Below are positions 15,767 through 23,683 of a stretch of 64,000 nt of DNA, in pieces (position 1 is the stretch's first letter; every line of letters starts with the position of its first letter). Under the pieces are notes generated by a model. That model saw only the letters and a list, made by a program, of their open reading frames with translations. It was not told where the DNA came from and ran no database searches. Made by a program: the position numbers and the translations under genes. Origin of the DNA: Halomonas sp. (GTDB lineage: Bacteria; Pseudomonadota; Gammaproteobacteria; Pseudomonadales; Halomonadaceae); contig NZ_DRFS01000029.1 in the NCBI RefSeq assembly GCF_011050415.1, forward strand, positions 1 through 64,000. The letters run 5' to 3'.

Positions 15767-16240
15767 ATGACTCAGCCTAAAAAAGTAAGTTGCCCCTGTA
15801 GTAGCAAACTAATGTTGAATAATTGCTGTGGCCGTTATCATCATGGGGCCGATGTGCCAACGCCGGAAGCGCTCATGCGCTCGCGCTATTCGGCTTTTGC
15901 GCTGGGGTTGAGTGACTATCTATTGGCAACTTGGCACTCCTCCACCCGACCAGTCGAGCTTGCACCTGACCCCGCAACCGAGTGGAAGAGGCTGGTCATT
16001 GTTAATGCCGAACCAGCGCTTGAGGAGAGTGGTCAGGTGCATTTTCAGGCATTTTTCTTTGAACACGCGCATGGGCGAAAACGTTGGCATGTGTTGGAGG
16101 AAGTCTCCCGCTTCGTTAAAGAGCAGCAGCGCTGGCGGTATGTGGATGGAACAACCTCGCTTACCCGCTTAAAACCCGGCCGGAACGACCTGTGCCTATG
16201 TGGTAGCGGGCGTAAATTAAAGGTATGTTGCGGTGAGTAG
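15767..16240 (+). CDS. ychJ: YchJ family SEC-C protein (UPF0225)
   Basis: A 157-residue protein with two Cys-rich SEC-C-type zinc motifs: N-terminal VSCPCSSKLMLNNCCGRYHHG and C-terminal GRNDLCLCGSGRKLKVCCGE. Between them is an NTF2-like domain (PTPEALMRSRYSAFALG). This is the standard YchJ layout and length. Function is unproven; zinc binding is likely from the cysteines. It overlaps the next gene by 8 nt, so both are probably co-expressed. Confidence 0.9.
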   Translation: MTQPKKVSCPCSSKLMLNNCCGRYHHGADVPTPEALMRSRYSAFALGLSDYLLATWHSSTRPVELAPDPATEWKRLVIVNAEPALEESGQVHFQAFFFEHAHGRKRWHVLEEVSRFVKEQQRWRYVDGTTSLTRLKPGRNDLCLCGSGRKLKVCCGE

Positions 16241-16532
16241 TGGCATCGTTCAGCCCGTTAAAGCCGACTCCCAATGGTATCTTTATTTACTGGAGTGCCA
16301 GCGCGGTACTTACACCGGGATTACCAATAACCTAACGAAACGCTACCAAGCTCACTGTGAAGGCAAAGGGGCACGCTATACCCGTGCGAATCCGCCTGTT
16401 GCGCTGCTAGGTGCCCAGCCGTTTGAAGATCGCGCCGCGGCTAGTCGGGCTGAATATCAGTTAAAACAGCAGACCCCGAGTTATAAGCGCCACTGGGCCA
16501 AGCAGTGGCCTGTTCAATTAACAGACACCTAA
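16233..16532 (+). CDS. GIY-YIG domain protein (UPF0213-like)
   Basis: A 99-residue protein with GTG start at 16233. The GIY-YIG core is WYLYLLECQRGTYTGITNNLTKRYQAHCEGKGARYTRANPP, followed by the Glu-containing RAAASRAEYQLKQ. It is the YhbQ/UPF0213 single-domain class, a putative small endonuclease of unknown physiological substrate. The catalytic-type residues (YL..., YTG, R of TKRYQAH, and Glu of AEYQLK) look intact. It follows ychJ with overlapping ends. Confidence 0.87.
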   Translation: MSSGIVQPVKADSQWYLYLLECQRGTYTGITNNLTKRYQAHCEGKGARYTRANPPVALLGAQPFEDRAAASRAEYQLKQQTPSYKRHWAKQWPVQLTDT

Positions 16533-16577
16533 TACCACTTATCCGCTACCGCTTTGGGCTGATATGAAGGAGCCGGA

Positions 16578-17624
16578 ATGCTGACATTTTATTCAGAGAA
16601 CAGCCGCTTACGCCAAGCGCGTACAGAGCTACATGACGGTACCCTGGTGACCCCCTTTGAGTGCCCTGAACGGCTGGATTTAGTGCTTAAGCACCTCCGT
16701 CAGTCTGGGCTTGGCGATATTCGTGCGCCCGATTCTTATGGGTTAGCGCCGGTACTGGCGGTGCACGATCACGATTACGTCACATTTTTAGCCAACTGCT
16801 GGAAAGAGTGGCTAGCCGCGGGGCATGAGGGGGAAGCAATTCCCAATATTTGGCCCGCCCGTACCATGCGAAGTGACCGCATTCCAGGCTCTATAAGTGG
16901 CCAGCTAGGCTATTACGCCTTGGCGGCAGAAACATCGATTTCAGAAGGCACCTTTGAAGCTGCCATGGCAAGCAAAGATGTGGCGTTAGGCGCGGTAGAT
17001 CATACGCTGCAGAGCGGTGAACCAAGCTTTGGCCTGTGTCGGCCGCCGGGGCACCACGCTGCCTATGATCAGTTTGGTGGCTACTGCTTTTTTAATAATG
17101 CGGCTGTCGCCGCCCAGCGCGCCCTGGATGCAGGCAAGCGCCGGGTCGCGATTCTTGATGTTGATTTCCATCATGGCAACGGCACCCAGCAAATTTTCTA
17201 CCGGCGTGACGATGTGCTGTTTATCTCCCTGCATGGCGATCCCGACGTAACTTTCCCCTATTACTTGGGCTACGCTGATGAGAAGGGGGAAGGTAACGGT
17301 GAGGGATTTAACGTCAACTACCCGCTGCCACCCGGCACCAGTGTGGCTACTTGGATGGCCACCCTTGAACACGCCTTAGCGCAGATTAAAGCTGCCGAGT
17401 GTGAGTGTCTGATCATATCGCTGGGGGTCGATATTTTTGAGGGTGACCCGATAAGTGCCTTCACCTTTACCAGTGCAGATTTTACCCTGCTAGGTGAACG
17501 CTTAGCTCAGGTAGGCCTGCCTAGCGTGTTTCTGATGGAAGGGGGCTATGCGGTAGACGCAATCGGTGTCAATGTAGTCAACGTGTTACAAGGTTTTGAG
17601 CAGGCGCTAGACAAAAGTCTGTAA
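16578..17624 (+). CDS. Histone-deacetylase family amidohydrolase (acetylpolyamine type)
   Basis: A 348-residue zinc amidohydrolase of the HDAC superfamily. Catalytic motifs: CRPPGHHA (double His), GGYCFFNNAAVAA, ILDVDFHHGNGTQQIFY (zinc Asp and His) and LGVDIFEGDP plus the late MEGGYAVD. The N-terminus (ECPERLDLVLKHL) and length resemble bacterial acetylpolyamine aminohydrolases, with AcuC-like deacetylase as the alternative. It would act on acetylated polyamines or small amides in the cytoplasm. It has its own GGAG-type ribosome site (aaggagccggaATG). Confidence 0.87.
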   Translation: MLTFYSENSRLRQARTELHDGTLVTPFECPERLDLVLKHLRQSGLGDIRAPDSYGLAPVLAVHDHDYVTFLANCWKEWLAAGHEGEAIPNIWPARTMRSDRIPGSISGQLGYYALAAETSISEGTFEAAMASKDVALGAVDHTLQSGEPSFGLCRPPGHHAAYDQFGGYCFFNNAAVAAQRALDAGKRRVAILDVDFHHGNGTQQIFYRRDDVLFISLHGDPDVTFPYYLGYADEKGEGNGEGFNVNYPLPPGTSVATWMATLEHALAQIKAAECECLIISLGVDIFEGDPISAFTFTSADFTLLGERLAQVGLPSVFLMEGGYAVDAIGVNVVNVLQGFEQALDKSL

Positions 17625-17715
17625 TAACCTCTAAACAAGGGTAAAGGTTAACCAGTGACAGCGTGCCCAAAATGGGGCAGGCTATGCCCCTTTCAACGGG
17701 GCAGGGAGCTCAAGC

Positions 17716-18078
17716 GTGGCAGTGTATGGTGGAATTCAGGCACACGAATTGGAACGTTGGCTCAATGCCTTGACCAACGCCGCCTATGATCGTCGCTGCC
17801 CGCTGATAAAAGTACACGGTGGTAACGCCCGTGCGCGTACCGCTCGTCAAGACCTGCTTCATCTTGCACATGGCTTTCGCTGCGGCGAGCGCAGCCGTGA
17901 AGAGAGCGCGGTTTCCCTGGGCCGCTGGTGCCAAAGCTACCTTTCTGAAGCCGAATGGTTTGTGCTGGCAGGTACGCACCAAGCGCCTTCTCAATCGCCA
18001 GGCAAAGAAGTCAGCAAAGAAGAAAAGAGCGAAGAGGCAAAAAAGCTCTCTGTGCTTAAGCAGCTGAGGGTTGGGTAA
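17716..18078 (+). CDS. Hypothetical basic protein with K/E-rich tail
   Basis: A 120-residue protein I do not recognise. The first ~90 residues are a compact Arg- and Trp-containing region with two Cys (DRRCPLIKVHGGNARART, LLHLAHGFRCGERSREES, LGRWCQSYLSEAEWFVLAG). The last ~30 form a Lys/Glu-rich helix (SKEEKSEEAKK). No signal peptide or membrane segment. It is followed by an intrinsic terminator, which supports it as a real single-gene transcript. Confidence 0.65.
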   Translation: MAVYGGIQAHELERWLNALTNAAYDRRCPLIKVHGGNARARTARQDLLHLAHGFRCGERSREESAVSLGRWCQSYLSEAEWFVLAGTHQAPSQSPGKEVSKEEKSEEAKKLSVLKQLRVG

Positions 18079-18120
18079 ATGCGCTATTGCGATAATCCGT
18101 AACGAAAGCATGCACAATCG

Positions 18121-18147
18121 AAAAAGCTCCCGTCGGGGCTTTTTTTA
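18121..18147 (+). terminator. Intrinsic terminator
   Basis: AGCTCC and GGGGCT form a 6-bp stem (one G-U pair) with a short loop, flanked by five A's before and seven T's after. It lies 43 nt beyond the stop at 18078. Confidence 0.8.
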
Positions 18148-18213
18148 TGCCCTCTAGTAGAGCAAAGGCCTTTTTGAATACAGAAGAATTAGCCCACGCT
18201 AAAGAATTATAGA

Positions 18214-18243
18214 TTGACAAAAGTTTAGCAAGATAAGTAGTTT
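18214..18243 (+). promoter_or_regulatory. Candidate promoter of the peptide transporter operon
   Basis: A perfect TTGACA (18214-18219) lies about 120 nt upstream of the first ABC gene in an AT-rich stretch. A weak TAGTTT -10 follows after 18 nt. The -10 assignment is uncertain. Confidence 0.35.
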
Positions 18244-18340
18244 GAAATGATCAATGCATACGACTAATGGTTTAGGAAGCTCTGAGCGGTAAGCACTAAG
18301 ACTAAAAAATGCTGTTCAAGAGTAGGGGGCATGGCACCTT

Positions 18341-20197
18341 GTGACGACGATACCTGCACTATCGGTTCGCTCTTTGAGCGTTAATTTTGGTTCCAACCAA
18401 GTGGTTAAGAACCTGAGCTTTGATGTTTATCCAGGTAAAACAACGGCGATTGTTGGCGAATCTGGCTCGGGGAAGTCGGTAACTTCCCTCGCCATCATGC
18501 GCTTGGTGGAGTACATGAATGCCGAAATCACTAGTGGCACGATACAATTTCAACGAGACGTCAGTGGCTCTCAACCGCTAGAACTAACGCAGCTCACTGA
18601 TAAAGCGATGCGTAGAATACGTGGCAAGGAAATTGCCATGATCTTCCAGGAACCGATGACGTCGCTTAATCCTGTTTACACCATCGGCGACCAGATTACC
18701 GAAGTGTTGGTATTGCATGAAAAGCTCTCAAAAGAAGCTGCCCGCGTTGAAGCAGTAAAGTTATTGAAGCTGGTGCGTCTAGCCGATGCCGAAGCGCTGT
18801 TAAAGCGCTACCCCCATCAGTTGTCAGGTGGTATGCGCCAGCGGGTAATGATCGCCATGGCGCTGGCTTGCCGCCCTAAGGTATTGGTAGCTGATGAACC
18901 GACGACGGCGCTGGATGTAACGATTCAAGCGCAAATTCTCACCATCATGCGCGACCTCCAGCAGGAACTGGGCATGGCGGTCATTTTCATCACTCATGAC
19001 ATGGGCGTGGTAGCGGAGATGGCCGACCAAGTGGTGGTCATGCGCCATGGCGAAAAGGTCGAGGAAGCCTCGGTAGAGGATATATTTGCCCGCCCTCAAC
19101 ATCCCTATACCCAAGCACTGTTAGCCGCGGTTCCTAAGCTTGGGAGCATGCAGGGCGAAAACTTACCCCGCATGGATCCTTTGGTTGTACTGGAAGGAAA
19201 TGTTGCGCGAACGCTTGGTGAAAGCCGCCAGCAGGATACCGCTAGAACCGATGCCGCACCGGTCGTGGAAGTAGAAAACCTGGTGACTCGTTTTGATATT
19301 CGTAAAGGGTTCTTTGGCGGTGTTAGCCATCGTGTGCATGCCGTCGAAAATGTCAGTTTCACTATTTTTCCTGGCGAAACGTTAGCCTTAGTCGGCGAGT
19401 CAGGGTCTGGTAAGTCCACCATCGGTCGCACTATTCAGCAGTTGCAGGAAAGCACTAGTGGCACAATCCGCTTTGGGGGCAAGGCCGTCGCCGACATGTC
19501 GCGGGCAGAAAAAATGCGTCTCCGCCAGGAAGTGCAGTACATTTTTCAAGACCCCTTTGCCTCCCTGGACCCCCGCAAAACCGTAGGCTTTTCGATAGCG
19601 GAACCTATCCGCACCCATGGCTTGCTGCACAGTTCAAAGGCCATTCGACAGCGTGTCGACCAGTTGCTAGAACGAGTCGGCTTAAGTGCCGATCAGGCTG
19701 AGCGCTATCCTCATGAGTTTTCTGGCGGCCAGCGCCAGCGAATATGCATCGCCCGTGCCCTGGCATCCAAACCTAAGTTGATCATTGCAGATGAAGCGCT
19801 ATCTGCTCTGGATGTCTCCATCCAGGCGCAAATCATTCATCTGCTCATGGAGTTGCAACAGGACGAAGGTTTAGCCTATCTGTTTATTAGCCACGATATG
19901 GCGGTAGTGGAAAAGATGAGCCACCGCGTGGCGGTGTTGCACCTTGGTCAGGTTGTTGAACTAGGCGCACGTCGGGCGGTGTTTGACACCCCTCAGCACT
20001 CCTATACCCGCAAACTATTAAGCGCAGTGCCGGTGGCCGACCCTACCCAGCGCCAGGAAAGGGTATTGCTGCAAGGCGAGATTCTCAGCCCTGTCCGCAA
20101 GGTGGGGGATGAGCCTGAGCATCTGCCGTTGATACGAGTGGCGGAGGGACATTTCGTTGCGCAGGAAGCGAATAGTGCCGAGCGTTTGGCATCGTAG
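18341..20197 (+). CDS. Fused DppD/DppF-type peptide ABC transporter ATPase
   Basis: A 618-residue protein with two complete ATPase domains, as in GsiA/YejF. Domain 1 (to ~270): Walker A GESGSGKS, signature LSGGMRQRV, Walker B VLVADEPTTALD. Domain 2 (from ~310): GESGSGKST, FSGGQRQRI and IIADEALSALD. Each ends in an oligopeptide-transporter type C-terminal extension (YTQALLAAVPKLG, YTRKLLSAVPVADP). The start is GTG at 18341. In domain 2 Walker B reads DEAL where DEPT/DEPV is common. It energises the permeases at 21903 and 22829 and lies upstream of the binding protein. A di/oligopeptide or glutathione-like substrate is likely. Confidence 0.88.
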   Translation: MTTIPALSVRSLSVNFGSNQVVKNLSFDVYPGKTTAIVGESGSGKSVTSLAIMRLVEYMNAEITSGTIQFQRDVSGSQPLELTQLTDKAMRRIRGKEIAMIFQEPMTSLNPVYTIGDQITEVLVLHEKLSKEAARVEAVKLLKLVRLADAEALLKRYPHQLSGGMRQRVMIAMALACRPKVLVADEPTTALDVTIQAQILTIMRDLQQELGMAVIFITHDMGVVAEMADQVVVMRHGEKVEEASVEDIFARPQHPYTQALLAAVPKLGSMQGENLPRMDPLVVLEGNVARTLGESRQQDTARTDAAPVVEVENLVTRFDIRKGFFGGVSHRVHAVENVSFTIFPGETLALVGESGSGKSTIGRTIQQLQESTSGTIRFGGKAVADMSRAEKMRLRQEVQYIFQDPFASLDPRKTVGFSIAEPIRTHGLLHSSKAIRQRVDQLLERVGLSADQAERYPHEFSGGQRQRICIARALASKPKLIIADEALSALDVSIQAQIIHLLMELQQDEGLAYLFISHDMAVVEKMSHRVAVLHLGQVVELGARRAVFDTPQHSYTRKLLSAVPVADPTQRQERVLLQGEILSPVRKVGDEPEHLPLIRVAEGHFVAQEANSAERLAS

Positions 20198-20301
20198 CGG
20201 ATTACCCAACAAGAACACGATGATCTGACGGTTGTGTCTTAAAAAGCGCCTTGTTAGCTATTCAGTCGCAAGGTTAATGATACAAAAACAGGAGAACCCC
20301 C

Positions 20302-21831
20302 ATGCAGAGAACCAAACGTGTGCTCAGTAGCGCTATTGCGGGTATCGCACTAAGCGTTGCCTTTTCCGCTTCCGCACAGGCTGGCTCGTTAACGATTGCC
20401 TCGCCGCAAGACCCGGGCACCTGGGACCCTATCGATACCTTTCTGGTCAACTGGGCGTCGGTGGCTACCAATATTTTTGACGGCTTGACGTATCGTGGTC
20501 CAGATTTAGAGCTAGTCCCCGGCCTAGCCACCGAGTGGCAAGAGTTGGATGACGGCACCCGTATTCGTTTCACGCTGCGTGAGGGCGTCACCTTTCATAA
20601 CGGCGAAGCGTTTAATGCTGACGCAGTGAAGTTTACTTTTGATCGTCTGTTAGGTGATGAAGGCGCCCAAGGCCCACAGCGCTCCAACTATACGGCTATC
20701 GAACGTGTGGAAGTGATTGATGACACCACCGTCGATTTCCACCTTAGTGAACCTGATCCCGTCCTGCTGACCAAACTTGCGGGCTACGGTGCGATGATTG
20801 TGCCCCCTGAGTACTTGGCGGAGCATGGCGATGAGCATTTCAATACCCACCCTGTAGGCACCGGGCCATTCAAGGTGGTGGAGTACAATCCTCGGGTGGA
20901 CGTTCGTCTGGAAGCCTTTGCTGATCATTGGGACGGTGCGCCAAAGCTTGATAATGTGACGTATCGTTTTATTTCCGAGCCTGCCACCGCTGTTGCTGAG
21001 TTACAGGCAGGGCGTGTCGATATCGTTATTCCGCCGACGATCCCCATTGGCATGATCGACACGATCAATAACCACAATGGAGCCAGCATTGTCAGCGTAC
21101 CATCGCCGACCGTGGAAGCTATTCGGTTCAACACTCAATCAGGTATTACTGCCGACGAACGAGTGAGGAAAGCGCTCATCATGGCGGTAGATCGTCAGGC
21201 AATTATCGACGCTATTCTTGCTGGGGAGGGCGAAATGATTGCCAGTTTCCAGGGCGCTCAATCTTTCGGTAACGACCCGGCAATGGAGCCGCTGCCCTAT
21301 GATCCAGAGCAGGCTCGTCAGCTGTTGGATGAAGCGGGTATTGAACCCGGAGCCAGGGTTCAGATCGATGTGCGTGGCAATGACGCAACTTTCGGGGAAG
21401 TCGCTCAGGTGGTGGCGTCCTATCTGCAAGGCGTAGGCATTACGGCCTCTATCCAACCCTATGAAACCAACGTGCTGCTCAATGACATCATTCCAGCAGG
21501 CCGGACGGGGGAGATGTTCCAACAGAAGTGGGGCGGCTGGACATTCGATTTCGATAATACCGCCTACCTGATGTATCACACCGGCGAACGCTGGAACCCT
21601 TACGACAGCGATGCAGAGCTGGATGAGATGCTACAAGCCCAGCGCAGCATTACCGACCAGGATGAACGGGAAGGCCTGCTTCAGGCTATTGCACGCTATA
21701 CCCAGGATCGCGCCTTGGAAATGCCGCTTTATAGCATCAATGCTCTGTATGGCGTACGCGACCGAGTGCAGAATTTTGAACCTGCCCCGGATAACCGTAT
21801 GCGCTTAACGGATGTAGATGTTGCTGACTGA
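20302..21831 (+). CDS. Peptide-type ABC solute-binding protein (family 5)
   Basis: A 509-residue periplasmic binding protein. The signal peptide is SSAIAGIALSVAFSASAQA. The mature start is GSLTIASPQDPGTWDP, followed by the family-5 hallmark VTFHNGEAFNADAVKFTFDRLL and the later VRKALIMAVDRQAIID. Length and motifs match DppA/GsiB-class proteins. It has an AGGAG ribosome site and lies between the ATPase and permease genes. A 10-bp-stem hairpin follows its stop. The adjacent M14 carboxypeptidase suggests peptides as ligands. Confidence 0.88.
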   Translation: MQRTKRVLSSAIAGIALSVAFSASAQAGSLTIASPQDPGTWDPIDTFLVNWASVATNIFDGLTYRGPDLELVPGLATEWQELDDGTRIRFTLREGVTFHNGEAFNADAVKFTFDRLLGDEGAQGPQRSNYTAIERVEVIDDTTVDFHLSEPDPVLLTKLAGYGAMIVPPEYLAEHGDEHFNTHPVGTGPFKVVEYNPRVDVRLEAFADHWDGAPKLDNVTYRFISEPATAVAELQAGRVDIVIPPTIPIGMIDTINNHNGASIVSVPSPTVEAIRFNTQSGITADERVRKALIMAVDRQAIIDAILAGEGEMIASFQGAQSFGNDPAMEPLPYDPEQARQLLDEAGIEPGARVQIDVRGNDATFGEVAQVVASYLQGVGITASIQPYETNVLLNDIIPAGRTGEMFQQKWGGWTFDFDNTAYLMYHTGERWNPYDSDAELDEMLQAQRSITDQDEREGLLQAIARYTQDRALEMPLYSINALYGVRDRVQNFEPAPDNRMRLTDVDVAD

Positions 21832-21843
21832 TAGCAATGCACC

Positions 21844-21869
21844 CCCGGCTGCCTTAGTGGGCGGCCGGG
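21844..21869 (+). other. Hairpin after the peptide-binding-protein gene
   Basis: CCCGGCTGCC pairs with GGCGGCCGGG (10 bp, one G-U) around a 6-nt loop, 12 nt after the binding-protein stop. No T-run follows, so it is more likely an mRNA 3'-end protector or attenuator than a full terminator. Confidence 0.55.
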
Positions 21870-21902
21870 AAGCGTTACGGGCTTAAAAGCGAAGAGGTCA
21901 TA

Positions 21903-22826
21903 GTGGCAAAGTTTCTTTTATATCGAATACTGCAGGCCATCTTTGTGGTGATTGCCGTAACGCTGATCGTCTCTTTTGCGATTCGTTTAACCGGCGATCC
22001 GGCGGTGATGTTGGCTCAGGGCGCGGGCAGTATTACCGAGGCAGATCTGGAAAGGATTCGTGAAGCCCTGGGCTTAAACCAATCTTTCCTGGCTCAGTAC
22101 ATCGGTTTCTTGCGCGGTATAGTGGTGGGTGATTTTGGCCGCAGTTTTATGGGTGGAACACCGGTTAGCGACCTGATTGGTCGCGCGTTGCCAGCCACCT
22201 TGGCGCTAGCTTTCGCCTCGCTATTTGTCTCTATTGTGGTGTCGATACCACTAGGGATTAAAGCGGCAGTATCGCGAGGACGATGGCCCGACCAGATGAT
22301 TCGGATTTTCTCCCTGATCGGCCTCTCTTTTCCCAACTTCTGGCTGGCCATTATGTTGGTGCTGGTACTCTCCATTACCTTCAATTTGCTACCACCCAGC
22401 GGTATGGAGGGCTTCTCAAGCTTCATTATGCCCGCCGCGACCATGGGTATTATTTTGACCGCTACCAATGTGCGCTTGGTGCGTACCACCATGCTAGATA
22501 CTTTGCGCTCCCAGTACATCATGGTGGCGCGGGCCAAAGGTCTTTCCAACACGGCGGTGCTCTACAAACACGCGCTGCGCAACTGCTCTATCCCACTGAT
22601 CACTTATTTTGGTCTGCAATTCGGTGGGTTACTGGGCGGTATTGTGGTCGTCGAGCGAGTGTTCAACTGGCCTGGGTTGGGCACCTTGGCATTTGATGCT
22701 GTGTCGGCGCGGGATTATCCGGTTTTACAGGGTGTTATCACTGTGCTTTCGCTCATGATCATCTCTATCAATCTTCTCGTTGATATCGCTTATGGGCTGG
22801 TCGACCCCAGGGTGCGCAAGGAATAA
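21903..22826 (+). CDS. DppB/GsiC-type peptide ABC permease
   Basis: A 307-residue inner-membrane permease with GTG start at 21903. The N-terminal helix FLLYRILQAIFVVIAVTLIVS and the periplasmic segment GDPAVMLAQGAGSITEADLERIREALGL are typical of DppB-class proteins. The EAA loop reads QYIMVARAKGLSNTAVLYKHALRN. It ends in VDPRVRKE. It pairs with the permease that begins 3 nt after its stop. Confidence 0.9.
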   Translation: MAKFLLYRILQAIFVVIAVTLIVSFAIRLTGDPAVMLAQGAGSITEADLERIREALGLNQSFLAQYIGFLRGIVVGDFGRSFMGGTPVSDLIGRALPATLALAFASLFVSIVVSIPLGIKAAVSRGRWPDQMIRIFSLIGLSFPNFWLAIMLVLVLSITFNLLPPSGMEGFSSFIMPAATMGIILTATNVRLVRTTMLDTLRSQYIMVARAKGLSNTAVLYKHALRNCSIPLITYFGLQFGGLLGGIVVVERVFNWPGLGTLAFDAVSARDYPVLQGVITVLSLMIISINLLVDIAYGLVDPRVRKE

Positions 22827-22828
22827 CC

Positions 22829-23683
22829 ATGACGGCAGCTATCAAAAGCAACAAATTAAAACGCTTTAAAAACCTGGAGTTTATCCTCGGCGTGCTACTC
22901 GTCGGTGGGATTGGTTTTGCAGTGGTTTTTTCCGGCTGGCTATTTCCCGGTGGCGGTTCGGAGCTGAATCTAGCCTATCGGTTAACGCCGCCGCTGGTAG
23001 AGCCAATGTTCCCGCTGGGTACTGACCCGCTGGGCAGGGATGTGTTGGCCCGGGTTATTATTGGTGGTGAAATCTCGCTGAAAGTGGGGGTGTACTCTGC
23101 CCTTGGTGCGGTGGTGATTGGCATCATTATGGGTTTGGTCTCCGGCTACTACGGTGGCTTCCTGGATATGATCGTAATGCGCTTTGCCGATGTTCAACTG
23201 GCGCTGCCCTTCATCCTGCTGGCAATCACGTTTATCGCCGTGATTGGTGGTGGGCTGACCAATATGATCATTCTGCTGATTATCTCCCAGTGGGTGCAGT
23301 ACGCGCGATTGGTCAGAGGCTCGGTGCTGTCACTGCGTGATCGTGAGTTCATTCTGGCGGCCAAGGCAATCGGGGTGAAAGATATCCGTATTCTGTTCCA
23401 ACACCTGCTGCCGAATCTGATTGGCCCGGTGATTGTCCTGATGACCCTTAACGTGGCGAACAATATTCTGCTGGAGAGCAGCCTGACGTTTTTAGGATTA
23501 GGCGTCGATCCAGTCATTCCCAGTTGGGGTGGCATGTTGGCGGAAGGGCGTACTTATCTACAAACAGCGTGGTGGGTGAGTGTATTCCCTGGTTTGGCGA
23601 TTCTATTGACCGTGCTGGGGTTGAACCTACTAGGCGACTGGCTGCGTGATGCCCTTGATCCCACAGGACGTACTTCTTTATGA
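22829..23683 (+). CDS. DppC/GsiD-type peptide ABC permease
   Basis: A 284-residue inner-membrane permease. It contains the DppC hallmark FPLGTDPLGRDVLARVIIGG after the first helix and the EAA loop REFILAAKAIGVKDIRILFQHLLPN. It ends GDWLRDALDPTGR, the usual family C-terminus. It is tightly packed behind the first permease and overlaps the downstream carboxypeptidase start by 4 nt (ATGA). The N-terminus is basic (KSNKLKRFKN), consistent with cytoplasmic location. Confidence 0.9.
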   Translation: MTAAIKSNKLKRFKNLEFILGVLLVGGIGFAVVFSGWLFPGGGSELNLAYRLTPPLVEPMFPLGTDPLGRDVLARVIIGGEISLKVGVYSALGAVVIGIIMGLVSGYYGGFLDMIVMRFADVQLALPFILLAITFIAVIGGGLTNMIILLIISQWVQYARLVRGSVLSLRDREFILAAKAIGVKDIRILFQHLLPNLIGPVIVLMTLNVANNILLESSLTFLGLGVDPVIPSWGGMLAEGRTYLQTAWWVSVFPGLAILLTVLGLNLLGDWLRDALDPTGRTSL

